From positions 22,721 to 35,805 of the forward strand of contig DFXC01000023.1 of NCBI GenBank assembly GCA_002383105.1: a DNA stretch of 13,085 nucleotides. The letters are read 5' to 3'. Positions 6,597 through 13,038 of the stretch are shown piece after piece. This stretch comes from Hyphomicrobiaceae bacterium UBA4118 (GTDB taxonomy: Bacteria > Pseudomonadota > Alphaproteobacteria > Rhizobiales > Methyloligellaceae). The notes beneath the pieces were generated by a model. The model had not been told where the DNA came from and ran no database searches. It was given only the letters and a program-made list of their open reading frames with translations. The translations under genes were made by a program, and so were the position numbers. The stretch's first letter is position 1; each line of letters opens with the position of its first letter.

Positions 6597-7760
6597 ATGT
6601 CCCCCGACATCGACGTTGATGGCGAGCATGACGACATCATCTATCCCTCCGCCATTCCCTTCGTGTTGGTGCATCTTGCCTGTTTCGGGGCGATCTGGTC
6701 GGGGGTCACATGGCAGGCCGTCGCCATTTGCGTGACGCTCTACTGGTTGCGTATTTTCGCGATCGGCGCCGGGTACCACCGCTACTTCTCGCACCGCGCC
6801 TACGCCACGAACCGCGTGTTCCAATTCGTGCTTGCGCTGGTCGCCCAGAGCACCGCGCAGAAGAGCGTGCTGTGGTGGGCATCCAAGCACCGGCACCACC
6901 ACTTGCATTCTGATACCGAGCAGGACGTGCATTCGCCCCGGCACAAGGGTTTCATCTACAGCCATGCAGGGTGGATCTTTGCCAGGAAGCACGACAAGCC
7001 CGATCTGGCGAAAGTCACCGATCTGATGCGCTACCCCGAACTGATGTGGCTGCATAAATTCGAGCTCCTGCCGGCGGTCGTTCTCGCCCTTCTTTGCTTT
7101 CTTGCCGCCGGCTGGTCGGGCCTCGTGGTCGGCTTCTTCTGGAGCACGGTGCTCGTCTATCACGCGACCTTCTGCATCAACTCGCTCGCCCATGTGAGCG
7201 GCAGCACCCGCTACGTGACGGGTGACGATTCCCGCAACAACTGGCTGTTGGCCGTGTTCACGATGGGCGAGGGCTGGCACAACAACCACCACGCTTTCCA
7301 GAGCAGCGTCCGCCAAGGCTTCCGGTGGTGGGAGATCGACCCGACCTATTACCTGCTGCGGGCGCTGTCCTGGACGGGACTGGTGTGGGACCTGCGGACA
7401 CCGCCAGAGCAGGTGCTGCGCAACGAGCAGCGGCTCGGCGTGGCGGTCATCAACCGGGCCGCCGAGCAGCTCGCGGCGCATTTCAATTCCGAGCGCATTG
7501 CCGCTGCCATCACGTCGGCGCTGCATGGGCCCGAGCTGTCGGCGCTGCGGGAAACGCTGACGCGCACGCAAAACCGCGCGACCGAGGTGCTGATGACCCT
7601 GCATCTGCCTCATATCCCGAGCCGCGAGGAGTTCTTGCGTGAGGCCCGGGCGATGTTTGCCCGGACCAAGTCGCTGGACGAGATCGTCGACCGGGCCTAC
7701 GAGCTTCTGCTCGCCTCCGTCGGCACGCGCCTTGCTGCCTCCATTCAAAGCCGGTCGTAG
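6597..7760 (+). CDS. Membrane fatty-acid (acyl-CoA delta-9 type) desaturase
   Basis: This 387-residue integral membrane di-iron desaturase introduces a double bond into a fatty acyl chain, probably for membrane fluidity. All three histidine boxes are present: HRYFSH (61-66), HRHHH (98-102) and HNNHH (228-232), in the spacing and wording of the stearoyl-CoA desaturase family (GYHRYFSHRAY, WWASKHRHHH, GEGWHNNHHAF). Hydrophobic stretches around 20-58, 73-87, 157-200 fit transmembrane helices. After the last box the protein carries roughly 100 extra, largely helical residues (about 275-387), longer than minimal bacterial forms. The ATG has an AAGGAG ribosome binding site 5 bases upstream. It follows mfnF by 130 bp with a possible terminator between, so it is likely its own transcription unit. 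Nothing links it directly to C1 metabolism. An electron-donor partner is not encoded nearby. Confidence 0.93.
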   Translation: MSPDIDVDGEHDDIIYPSAIPFVLVHLACFGAIWSGVTWQAVAICVTLYWLRIFAIGAGYHRYFSHRAYATNRVFQFVLALVAQSTAQKSVLWWASKHRHHHLHSDTEQDVHSPRHKGFIYSHAGWIFARKHDKPDLAKVTDLMRYPELMWLHKFELLPAVVLALLCFLAAGWSGLVVGFFWSTVLVYHATFCINSLAHVSGSTRYVTGDDSRNNWLLAVFTMGEGWHNNHHAFQSSVRQGFRWWEIDPTYYLLRALSWTGLVWDLRTPPEQVLRNEQRLGVAVINRAAEQLAAHFNSERIAAAITSALHGPELSALRETLTRTQNRATEVLMTLHLPHIPSREEFLREARAMFARTKSLDEIVDRAYELLLASVGTRLAASIQSRS

Positions 7761-7792
7761 TCAATCCAAACGAAGCAAAAGCGGAGCGTCCT

Positions 7793-8143
7793 ATGCGTCA
7801 AATCCTCATTCTGATGGCGGCCTTCATGGCCGGTGGCATGATCCTCGGACTTGCGGCAAGCCATGCCAACGCAGGCCCAGTGCCGGCCGTCTCTGCCTTC
7901 GACGCCGCTCCGAGCGCCATCGAAAAGGTCGACTACTGGCGCCGATACTATCGGCATCATGGCTATGGCCCTGGCCAAGTCGTTGTCGCTCCGCCCGTGG
8001 TCGTCGAGGAGGCGCCGGTCCTGAACGAGCCCACGGTGATGATCGTGCCCGTGCGTCCGGTGAGTTGCGGCCAATATCACTACTGGGACGGCGATCACTG
8101 CGTGGATGCGCGCTACAACAATCCTTACGTCGGCCCGCGCTAG
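7793..8143 (+). CDS. Small secreted or periplasmic hypothetical protein
   Basis: The 116-residue product starts with a clear signal peptide: a short basic start, a hydrophobic core (about 4-22) and an ASHANA/GP cleavage site after residue 27. The mature part has a Tyr/His/Arg-rich patch, YWRRYYRHHGYG (48-59), a Val/Pro-rich stretch (63-72), and a C-terminal block with two cysteines, CGQYHYWDGDHCVDARY (92-108), ending NNPYVGPR. The Tyr-Trp-rich, two-Cys ending is familiar from small exported proteins of Hyphomicrobiales, but I know no function. The gene follows the desaturase by 32 bp and could share its transcript; AGCGGAG upstream of the ATG serves as ribosome binding site. The cysteines may form a disulfide in the periplasm. 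Confidence 0.8.
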   Translation: MRQILILMAAFMAGGMILGLAASHANAGPVPAVSAFDAAPSAIEKVDYWRRYYRHHGYGPGQVVVAPPVVVEEAPVLNEPTVMIVPVRPVSCGQYHYWDGDHCVDARYNNPYVGPR

Positions 8144-8159
8144 CGCACCCAGGATCGCA

Positions 8160-8187
8160 TGAGCGACGGGGCGCTCGGCCCCGCTCA
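8160..8187. terminator. Bidirectional terminator-like hairpin between convergent genes
   Basis: TGAGC (8160-8164) pairs with GCTCA (8183-8187) and GGGGC (8168-8172) with GCCCC (8178-8182), making a ten-pair stem with a 3-base bulge and a 5-base loop. It lies between the converging secreted-protein gene and the methyltransferase remnant, overlapping the latter's stop codon. No T-run is seen. Confidence 0.45.
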
Positions 8188-8652
8188 CGCGGCGCAGGGC
8201 TTCAGCGTGCAGAGCGAATAGTGGTCGTAGATGATCGACTCTAAAGGGCGGTCAGGCCAGTAGGCTCGATGCAGATGGCCGACCGTCACAGCGTCGGCGA
8301 TGGTAATGGCCGCCTCGTCCGCCAGCGCGTCCAAATCGTCGATGCCGAAATGCCAGGGCGCGCCCATGGCGGCGAAGCGCTCGACGAAGGCCGTAGTCCC
8401 TCTCTCGCCGGTTGTCCGTGCCACCACCGCCTCGTCCATAAAGTCGAACGAGATGGCGAACTGGCGCACGCGCTCTCTCAGGTCGGCCAGGACTTTCATG
8501 ACGGTTGGGCGGATCAGATACATCGAATTGCCTTCCCAGATGAAGAAGCTCGGCAGGCTTGCGTCGAAGCCGTTGCTCACGAGCAGAGGCAGAACGCCCG
8601 CGGCGACGTAGTTGCCGGGAATGAAGGTCACGGGCGCATCGAGGGTTCTCAG
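8185..8652 (-). pseudogene. 5'-truncated leucine-carboxyl-methyltransferase-family (SAM) remnant
   Basis: This frame encodes about 155 residues that match only the C-terminal half of the LCM/TIGR00027-type SAM-dependent methyltransferase family: APVTFIPGNYVAAGVLPLLV, then NGFDASLPSFFIWEGNSMYL, equivalent to the family's 'vDl...L...GfD...pt..iwEG...YL' block, and RERVRQFAISFDFMDEAV. The N-terminal half with the SAM-binding Gly-rich motif should be 100-150 residues long and is missing. Family-like sequence begins almost exactly at the stop of the upstream DUF447 gene. The frame can be read further into DUF447 (to an ATG at 8712) but those residues are low-complexity Arg/Ala sequence in another frame. 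I therefore call it a gene remnant left by deletion or rearrangement. It might still be translated by read-on from DUF447, but could hardly bind SAM. Confidence 0.65.
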
Positions 8653-9242
8653 CGCGGCCCGGGCGGGGCGTGCTTGTAGTGGTCCTCGATCTTCTCGATG
8701 AGGAGCCGCCACGCCTGGTGCTCGCGCGGACCAGCCGTTTTCTCCATGGCGATCTGCAAATAGCCGAGCTCGCGCTCGACCTTCTCGCGCGGCAGCATAT
8801 GCAGGCGGCTGGCGAGAATCGCGGCCTCGATCACCGCCCCTTGTGCCCGGTTGAAGCCCTTGAACGGCGCGTGGCTTGCCTCATGCACCACACGGCAGTG
8901 GAAGCGCGGCCTTTGCTCATCCTCCTCGACGTGGTCGACCCGAAGCTCGGCATGAGCGAGGGCTCCTTCCAGCACGGCGCCGGGCACATGGGTGGAGGCC
9001 CGCGTCGGCCAGTCCTTCTGCCCCACGAGGCAACTCGCGAAGATAAGGACGTCGTCGGTGAAGTTCGCCACCGCGTAAGGCGTGGTGCGGAGATTGTCGA
9101 GCGTCGCCGAGGGACGGAACGGGGCGATGATCCAGCCATCGCCGTCGGCGCCTAGGGGCACGGCGATGAGGCCGAGCGGCGCGATATGCACCCTACCCTC
9201 CTCGTTGAGGGTGGTGACGATGGTCTCCCGGATCATGGGCAT
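8649..9242 (-). CDS. DUF447 family protein, H4MPT/methylofuran gene set
   Basis: The 197-residue product fits DUF447, a flavin-reductase-like split-barrel family shared by methanogens and H4MPT-containing bacteria. It begins IRETIVTTLNEEGRVHIAPL (4-23), then has FRPSATLDNLRTTPYAVANFTDD (42-64), in which the Thr-Leu-x-Asn-Leu segment is typical, AELRVDHVEED, GFNRAQGAVIEAAILASRL and an EKVERELGYLQIAMEKTAG helix. Members have been seen in C1-cofactor clusters, but no reaction is established to my knowledge; flavin or pterin binding is a reasonable guess from the fold. It starts 22 bp after the DHPS-related gene, so the two are likely cotranscribed. Start choice is between the ATG at 9242 and one at 9236; both lack a strong ribosome binding site. 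Directly downstream is the methyltransferase remnant. Confidence 0.88.
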   Translation of the reverse strand: MPMIRETIVTTLNEEGRVHIAPLGLIAVPLGADGDGWIIAPFRPSATLDNLRTTPYAVANFTDDVLIFASCLVGQKDWPTRASTHVPGAVLEGALAHAELRVDHVEEDEQRPRFHCRVVHEASHAPFKGFNRAQGAVIEAAILASRLHMLPREKVERELGYLQIAMEKTAGPREHQAWRLLIEKIEDHYKHAPPGPR

Positions 9243-9264
9243 GGCGGCTCAGCCTTAAACGCTC

Positions 9265-10665
9265 TCACGAGGCCTTGCTCTTCTTCTTGGCAATCAGGGT
9301 GTGCCCGGCCTCTTTGAGCCTGGTCTTGTCCTCTGCCGGCGCGTCGGCGGCAACGCCCCAATCGAGGGGCTCGTCCTGAGCGTAGCGCTTGGCGAGGCGC
9401 CAGGCGATCTCGGCACGGGCCAGCTCGGCGCCGAGATAGAAGGCGTGGGGTCCATCGTTATCAACGCCAAGCCTGTCATAGAGCGCAAAGGCGTCTTGCG
9501 CCACGTGATGGCCGTCGCGGTTATAGACATGGATGCCGTCCTCGGCGATCTCGATGCGGAAATTCCTGTCGCGCACCTCGCGCGCCACCTCGGCGATCTC
9601 CTCGGGCTCTTGCGGGAAAGGCCGGCGCGAGTGCAAGGCAAGCAACCCGTCGGCATAATCCTTGGGCAGCTCGTGCTCGGCGCGGCTGGCATACATGATG
9701 CGGCGGGCGAGGTCGTGCTCCTCGACGGTGCGCCGCGTGTGCGGGCTCACCTGCACCACGAGCACGTTCCTGATGTGGAGCTCAGACGCGATGCCGAGCA
9801 GGACGGCGGTGATGCCGGTAGTGTCGGCGTCAGTGAGCTCAGTGAGATTGCCGGTGCCCATCAGCATCTCGGCATCGGGCCGCTCGCGGCGGACTTGCGC
9901 GTAGCGTTCGAGCGAGCGCATAAAGCCGAAATTGATGGGATCGAGGACCGGATCGACGAGATAGGTGCGCCCCTTGGCGTCGAGCACATCCATGGCCCCG
10001 TAGAGCGATTCCATGTCGCCATGGTCCATGGGGATGAGCACGGGCACCGAGGCGACCTTGTCGGCGATGTGGAGCGTGTCCTCGTTGAGGCTCAGTAGGA
10101 AATCGGCGCCGGCTTTGCCGCCGCGCAGCAGCTCGTCGGGGTCGGCCGAATCGACGCTCACTTTGTAGCCCTTCTGTTTCAGCGCACCGATCGCCTCCTC
10201 GAGATGGGGAAAGGGCGTGTCGGGCAGGCAACCGAGATCGATCACATTGGCGCCTCGTTGCACGTAGGTCTCGGCGCGCTTCGCGATGGCGTCCACCGGA
10301 AGCGCCGAAGCATCGACGATCTCGGCGAAGATCTGGATGTCGAATTGGGTCATGTCGAAGGCCTTCCGCGCGCGGCCGAAATAGAGGGGAATATCTTTCA
10401 GCTCGTCGGGCCCGCACAAGAAGGGCACACCGAAGCGCTCGCTCAAGCGGTCGAGGTCGGCGCGGCAGCGGCCGGGCAACATGATCTTGTCGGCCTCGAC
10501 CGGCGTCGGCAGGCGCCGTGTAATGATCTCCTCGGTCATCAGCGCCGCGACCTTGACCCCGATATCGAGCACCTTCCAGGCGAAGCTCGCCTGCATGGCT
10601 TCGAGCACAGCCTCGAGCCGCGGCCGCGCCAGATGTCCGGTTAGGAACAGGATGCATTCAGCCAT
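9265..10665 (-). CDS. Dihydropteroate-synthase-related protein (H4MPT gene set, Orf20-like)
   Basis: The 466-residue product is a member of the dihydropteroate-synthase-related family found in methanogens and H4MPT bacteria. It has an N-terminal Rossmann-like domain (MAECILFLTGHLARPRLEAVL, with FAWKVLDIGVKVAALMTEEI) and a central TIM-barrel with DHPS-like strands: ANVIDLGCLPDTP, YKVSVDSADPDELLRGGKAGADFLLSLNEDT, VLIPMDHGD, TYLVDPVLDPINFGF and EMLMGTGNLTELTDADT. A C-terminal DUF4346-like part carries IEIAEDGIHVYNRDGHHVAQDAF. By analogy with DHPS it could couple the pterin diphosphate to an aminobenzoate-type acceptor in H4MPT synthesis, but that is inference. I start it at the ATG at 10665 because it opens with the family's MAECILFLTG; the longer frame to 10794 is repeat-derived. 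The Lys-rich end (KKKSKAS) is plain. It lies 22 bp upstream of DUF447. Confidence 0.9.
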   Translation of the reverse strand: MAECILFLTGHLARPRLEAVLEAMQASFAWKVLDIGVKVAALMTEEIITRRLPTPVEADKIMLPGRCRADLDRLSERFGVPFLCGPDELKDIPLYFGRARKAFDMTQFDIQIFAEIVDASALPVDAIAKRAETYVQRGANVIDLGCLPDTPFPHLEEAIGALKQKGYKVSVDSADPDELLRGGKAGADFLLSLNEDTLHIADKVASVPVLIPMDHGDMESLYGAMDVLDAKGRTYLVDPVLDPINFGFMRSLERYAQVRRERPDAEMLMGTGNLTELTDADTTGITAVLLGIASELHIRNVLVVQVSPHTRRTVEEHDLARRIMYASRAEHELPKDYADGLLALHSRRPFPQEPEEIAEVAREVRDRNFRIEIAEDGIHVYNRDGHHVAQDAFALYDRLGVDNDGPHAFYLGAELARAEIAWRLAKRYAQDEPLDWGVAADAPAEDKTRLKEAGHTLIAKKKSKAS

Positions 10666-10876
10666 CGAGGTCGCGCTCTTAAGCCTTCCCGCCCGTTCTA
10701 ACCCGCTTCGCGGGCAGATCGAAATGCATCGAGAGGGGCCATTCCGGCCCGACCTCTCTCTCGTCATACCGGCGAAAGCCGGCGTCCAGCGCAAGAATCG
10801 CCCGATCTCCCCTTGCGGATGGCTTGTTGCTTTTCACTGGATACCGGCTTTCGCCGGTATGACGAGCCGAGGAAGA
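10666..10876. other. Divergent intergenic region with palindrome pair
   Basis: This 211-base gap separates the minus-strand DHPS-related gene from a plus-strand hypothetical ORF. About half is the inverted repeat at 10760-10866. Promoters for both directions may lie here, but I cannot assign -35/-10 boxes with confidence. Confidence 0.4.
10760..10866. repeat. 30-bp inverted repeat pair (REP/BIME-like)
   Basis: The 30-base arms at 10760-10789 and 10837-10866 are inverted copies differing at two bases, separated by 47 bases. Each arm is itself a hairpin: ccggc/gccgg around gaaa (10769-10782), and ataccggc/gccggtat around tttc (10841-10860). The core gtcataccggcgaaagccgg is a widespread proteobacterial extragenic palindrome. 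It differs in sequence from the repeat at 5295-5386, so two subfamilies are present. Confidence 0.88.
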
Positions 10877-11434
10877 ATGAAGAAAGCAGAGCTGCGTGCC
10901 GCCGATGCGAGCCGGGATTTGCAGCTCGCCGCCCAGTTGCTTGAGCTCTGGCGTCTGTGCGGCAAGTCGCGTTGCCGGCGGGCCCGGGCCTGCCGCGGCG
11001 ACGCGCGGCGTTGTTGCGAAGGCTTGGTGGACTGGTTCGAGGCTCTGTCGATGATGGCCAAGCAGGTAAGTTTTGCGGAAGCGATTGAGCGGCTGCGTGA
11101 GCAGTCCCCGTGCGCGCTTCGCTCCATTGCTCACTCAGTCGATCTCGGCGCCGCAAGAGGAGGCCCCGGCGTCCCTCCCCGACAGGAAAGCGGCAAACGC
11201 CGCTTGATCGCCGCGGCCAAGCAGCGAGGCGGGAATGCGGGCCTCCTTCAGCATGGAGGGAAAGGCGGCATCGACGATGCCCTCGCGCGCAAGCTGCTTG
11301 GCCCCCATGCGCGTCCGCCGGCGGGCGATGGACTTGATCAGATAGCAGCGCGCCGCCCCGATTCTTGCCGCGAGCCAGAGCGCGAGGCTGTCGGAGGTGA
11401 GCCGCCAGGATTCCTCGATGTCGGTCCGCCCTGA
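10877..11434 (+). CDS. Cys/Arg-rich hypothetical protein, 3' end probably degraded
   Basis: From an ATG with a GAGG ribosome binding site close upstream, the frame encodes 185 residues. The first 90 or so look protein-like: MKKAELRAADASRDLQLAAQ, an amphipathic LLELWRL helix, then a Cys/Arg cluster with Cys28, Cys33, Cys39, Cys46, Cys47 (LCGKSRC, ARACRGDARRCC) and EGLVDWFEAL. Small Rhizobiales proteins with a CRRARACRG-type cluster are familiar to me, about 100 residues long, function unknown. The pattern could bind a metal. Beyond about 11135 the frame runs antisense through the mfnE-type gene for 300 bp and gives Arg/Gly/Pro-rich shadow sequence, so the natural stop has probably been lost. 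Real coding part is likely 10877 to about 11150. Confidence 0.5.
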   Translation: MKKAELRAADASRDLQLAAQLLELWRLCGKSRCRRARACRGDARRCCEGLVDWFEALSMMAKQVSFAEAIERLREQSPCALRSIAHSVDLGAARGGPGVPPRQESGKRRLIAAAKQRGGNAGLLQHGGKGGIDDALARKLLGPHARPPAGDGLDQIAARRPDSCREPEREAVGGEPPGFLDVGPP

Positions 11435-11803
11435 GATCAGCGCGTAAGGCGCCCAGACGCCGACAGAGCCGCGGCCGAGCGCAGCCCGCAGACCCTCCTC
11501 GGTGGCGCCCACCTCGAAACCTTGCCGCAACCCAGCCACCGCCCAGGCGAGCTGATCCATGGCAAGGAGCGCCATGCGGTGGGCGGAAGCATCGCCGAAG
11601 CCGAGACGCTCTTGGCAGGCGCGCACCTCATCGGCCAAGGCCCCTCCCCCGGGCACGACGATGGTGGGTTGAGGCGCCGCGGCGATCGCGTCGAGCCAGG
11701 CCGTGAGCTCTCCCGAGCGCACGACGCTGCCGCCGAGCTTCACCACGATGGGCCGCGCTTCCACCGCGAGCGCGCGCTCTGCCGGCAGCGCCTGGGCGTC
11801 CAC
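11135..11803 (-). CDS. mfnE: MfnE-type amino-acid-kinase-fold protein (aminomethylfuran phosphate kinase family)
   Basis: The 222-residue product is a small amino-acid-kinase-fold protein: IVVKLGGSVVRSGEL near the N-terminus (19-33, Lys22 and the Gly-Gly pair contacting phosphates), TIVVPGGGALADEVR (47-61), then AHRMALLAMDQLAWAVA, LISGRTDIEESWRLTSDSLALWLAARIGA and YLIKS in the nucleotide half. Archaeal MfnE phosphorylates 5-aminomethyl-3-furanmethanol phosphate to the diphosphate, supplying MfnF. Clustering with mfnB and an mfnF-type gene supports that role here. I chose the GTG at 11803, 2 bp after the folB stop, because GAGGGG lies 6 bases upstream; a GTG at 11764 is an alternative. A longer frame to 11914 would overlap folB by over 100 bp and adds Arg-rich non-family sequence. 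The downstream part is overlapped antisense by the Cys/Arg-rich ORF. Confidence 0.85.
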   Translation of the reverse strand: MDAQALPAERALAVEARPIVVKLGGSVVRSGELTAWLDAIAAAPQPTIVVPGGGALADEVRACQERLGFGDASAHRMALLAMDQLAWAVAGLRQGFEVGATEEGLRAALGRGSVGVWAPYALISGRTDIEESWRLTSDSLALWLAARIGAARCYLIKSIARRRTRMGAKQLAREGIVDAAFPSMLKEARIPASLLGRGDQAAFAAFLSGRDAGASSCGAEID

Positions 11804-11805
11804 GG

Positions 11806-12219
11806 TCAGCCCCTCGCCTTGGAGCGCATGATCTCGACGCCCACGACGCCGGGCTCCTTGTCGAGCTTCTCTATTCTGACCGTGACCGAGGCCGCGCGCG
11901 GATGGGCGAGACATTGGCGCGCCACCTCCTCGGCCAAGGTCTCGACCAGATTGATGTGCCCTCGCGCGATGATGGATTTGATGCCCTTGATGATCGTGTC
12001 GTAGTCGAAAGCCCGGCCGATATCGTCTTCGAGGGCGACGGTTGCGGGCTTGAGCTCGACATCGACGGAGAAGCGCACGCGCTGGGTGACGCCCTTCTCG
12101 TTGGTGTAGACGCCGATCTCGACGTCGAGCACGAGGTCGTGGACGAAGATGCGGTCGAAGCCCTTCGCCGCGTCAGAGGCGCTCTTGGGCTCCGCGCCCT
12201 TCAGTCGCTGTTCCGCCAT
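11806..12219 (-). CDS. folB: Dihydroneopterin aldolase (FolB family), probably for H4MPT
   Basis: The 137-residue product is a FolB-fold aldolase, which cleaves 7,8-dihydroneopterin to 6-hydroxymethyl-dihydropterin and glycolaldehyde. Features: DRIFVHDLVLDVEIGVYTNEKG (22-43, with Glu41 in the G-[VI]-Y-x-x-E motif), RVRFSVDVEL, FDYDTIIKGI (71-80, Tyr73), the LVETLAEEVA motif (91-100, Glu93), and VTVRIEKLDKEPGVVGVEI at the end, where a Lys matches the general-base lysine. A roughly 20-residue N-terminal extension is longer than usual. The ATG at 12219 has an ACGGAG ribosome binding site about 9 bases upstream; the frame continues upstream but with non-family sequence overlapping mfnB. Between mfnB and mfnE, it most likely feeds H4MPT rather than folate; a second folB elsewhere would support this. 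Confidence 0.9.
   Translation of the reverse strand: MAEQRLKGAEPKSASDAAKGFDRIFVHDLVLDVEIGVYTNEKGVTQRVRFSVDVELKPATVALEDDIGRAFDYDTIIKGIKSIIARGHINLVETLAEEVARQCLAHPRAASVTVRIEKLDKEPGVVGVEIMRSKARG
11810..11815 (-). promoter_or_regulatory. Ribosome binding site for mfnE
   Basis: On the minus strand GAGGGG ends 6 bases before the GTG at 11803, within the final codons of folB. It supports a start right after the folB stop and translational coupling of the two genes. Confidence 0.55.
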
Positions 12220-12257
12220 CGCCAAAGGCTCCGTTGTGACGCAAACCCGCGCTATTC

Positions 12258-12989
12258 CTAGTATAGCGCTTGCGGGGCGAGGTCGGCCAAGTTCGCCTTC
12301 GGCAAAGCGACAGGCGGTTGCGGGATGAGCGCCCGGATCGCCGCGCAGGCGAGCGGATCGAGGGGCTGAGCACGCACCCGGCTCCGGCACAACGCGCTGC
12401 GAAAGCCGAGCAGGTCGGGGCCGAGCGTGAGCAGTTTCGGCACGTCGCTTGCCTTGAGGGACCCGGCAAGACCCACGGTCAGGCCTTCAGCCTTGGCGGC
12501 GTCGACAAAGCGGGCAAGCGTATCGAGGGACAGGTGGTCCAGCAACGAGCCGCCGGCCTTGCCGGCAGTATCGAGCATCACCCCGGATGCGCCGATCCTT
12601 GCCGCTTCTCCAACCGCATCGAAATCCGGCAGGGCGTCGGCGAAGAGAACGAGGATGAGACGGACGCGCGACCTCTCGGCCTCGAGCAGGCGGAGACAGG
12701 CGCGGGCGTCACCTCCCGGAAAGAGGCCGAGCTTGACGTAGTCCACGCCTGAGGCGGCCGTCGCCAGCATAGCGTCGCGGATGGTCTCGCAATCGAGCGG
12801 GAGGTCGCCGACGGTCGCGCTTACGGGCGCCCGTCGGGCGATGCTCCTGACGCAGGATGCGATGGTCTTGAGGTTGAGAGCGCCGAGAGCGCCACTATGC
12901 GGATCTTTCAGGTCGATGATATCGGCGCCGGCGGTCATCGCCATCTCGGCCTCGCCGGCATCGCGCACGCTCGCCAGGAACAGGGTCAT
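12258..12989 (-). CDS. mfnB: (5-formylfuran-3-yl)methyl phosphate synthase (MfnB, DUF556)
   Basis: MfnB condenses two glyceraldehyde-3-phosphate molecules into the furan ring precursor of methanofuran/methylofuran. The 243-residue TIM-barrel product opens with LFLASVRDAGEAEMAMTAGA (3-22) and IIDLKDPHSGALGA (24-37); Lys28 corresponds to the Schiff-base lysine (Lys27 in the archaeal enzyme, as I recall). VSATVGDLP (56-64), YVKLGLFPGG (84-93, Lys86), GVMLDTAGKAGGSLLDHL (136-153, Lys144) and GLAGSLKASDVP (173-184) complete the family pattern. The ATG gives the family start; its ribosome binding site is weak. The gene is first in a minus-strand run mfnB-folB-mfnE with a 38 bp gap to folB. The 49 bp gap upstream contains a palindrome repeat fragment. 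Confidence 0.92.
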   Translation of the reverse strand: MTLFLASVRDAGEAEMAMTAGADIIDLKDPHSGALGALNLKTIASCVRSIARRAPVSATVGDLPLDCETIRDAMLATAASGVDYVKLGLFPGGDARACLRLLEAERSRVRLILVLFADALPDFDAVGEAARIGASGVMLDTAGKAGGSLLDHLSLDTLARFVDAAKAEGLTVGLAGSLKASDVPKLLTLGPDLLGFRSALCRSRVRAQPLDPLACAAIRALIPQPPVALPKANLADLAPQALY

Positions 12990-12997
12990 GGGCCGGT

Positions 12998-13022
12998 CTT
13001 GTCATGCCCGGGAGATGACAAG
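12998..13022. repeat. Short palindrome, fragment of the REP-like family
   Basis: CTTGTCAT (12998-13005) pairs perfectly with ATGACAAG (13015-13022) around gcccgggag. The left arm, cttgtcatgcccgg, is identical to the first 14 bases of the repeat at 5295, so this looks like an internally deleted copy of it. Its position just past a minus-strand stop codon and before mfnB lets it also act as a terminator for the upstream gene, though there is no T-run. Confidence 0.6.
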
Positions 13023-13038
13023 CGAGATGCGGCAAGCA

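Noticed and set aside
6477..7748. A 423-codon open frame on the minus strand opposite the desaturase
   Set aside because: Composition is typical of an antisense shadow, while the plus strand has all three desaturase histidine boxes and a good ribosome binding site.
9301..10098. A 265-codon plus-strand frame opposite the DHPS-related gene
   Set aside because: It has no motif, and its sequence is explained as the complement of conserved coding DNA.
10666..10794. 43-residue N-terminal extension of the DHPS-related protein
   Set aside because: It begins RWTPAFAGMT, a typical translation of the extragenic palindrome; the ATG at 10665 opens with the family sequence.
11804..11914. Longer mfnE start overlapping folB
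   Set aside because: The extra residues are Arg-rich and lie over conserved folB sequence; the GTG at 11803 has a ribosome binding site and abuts the folB stop.
12220..12390. Longer folB start overlapping mfnB
   Set aside because: Upstream residues show no FolB similarity; the ATG at 12219 has an ACGGAG site.
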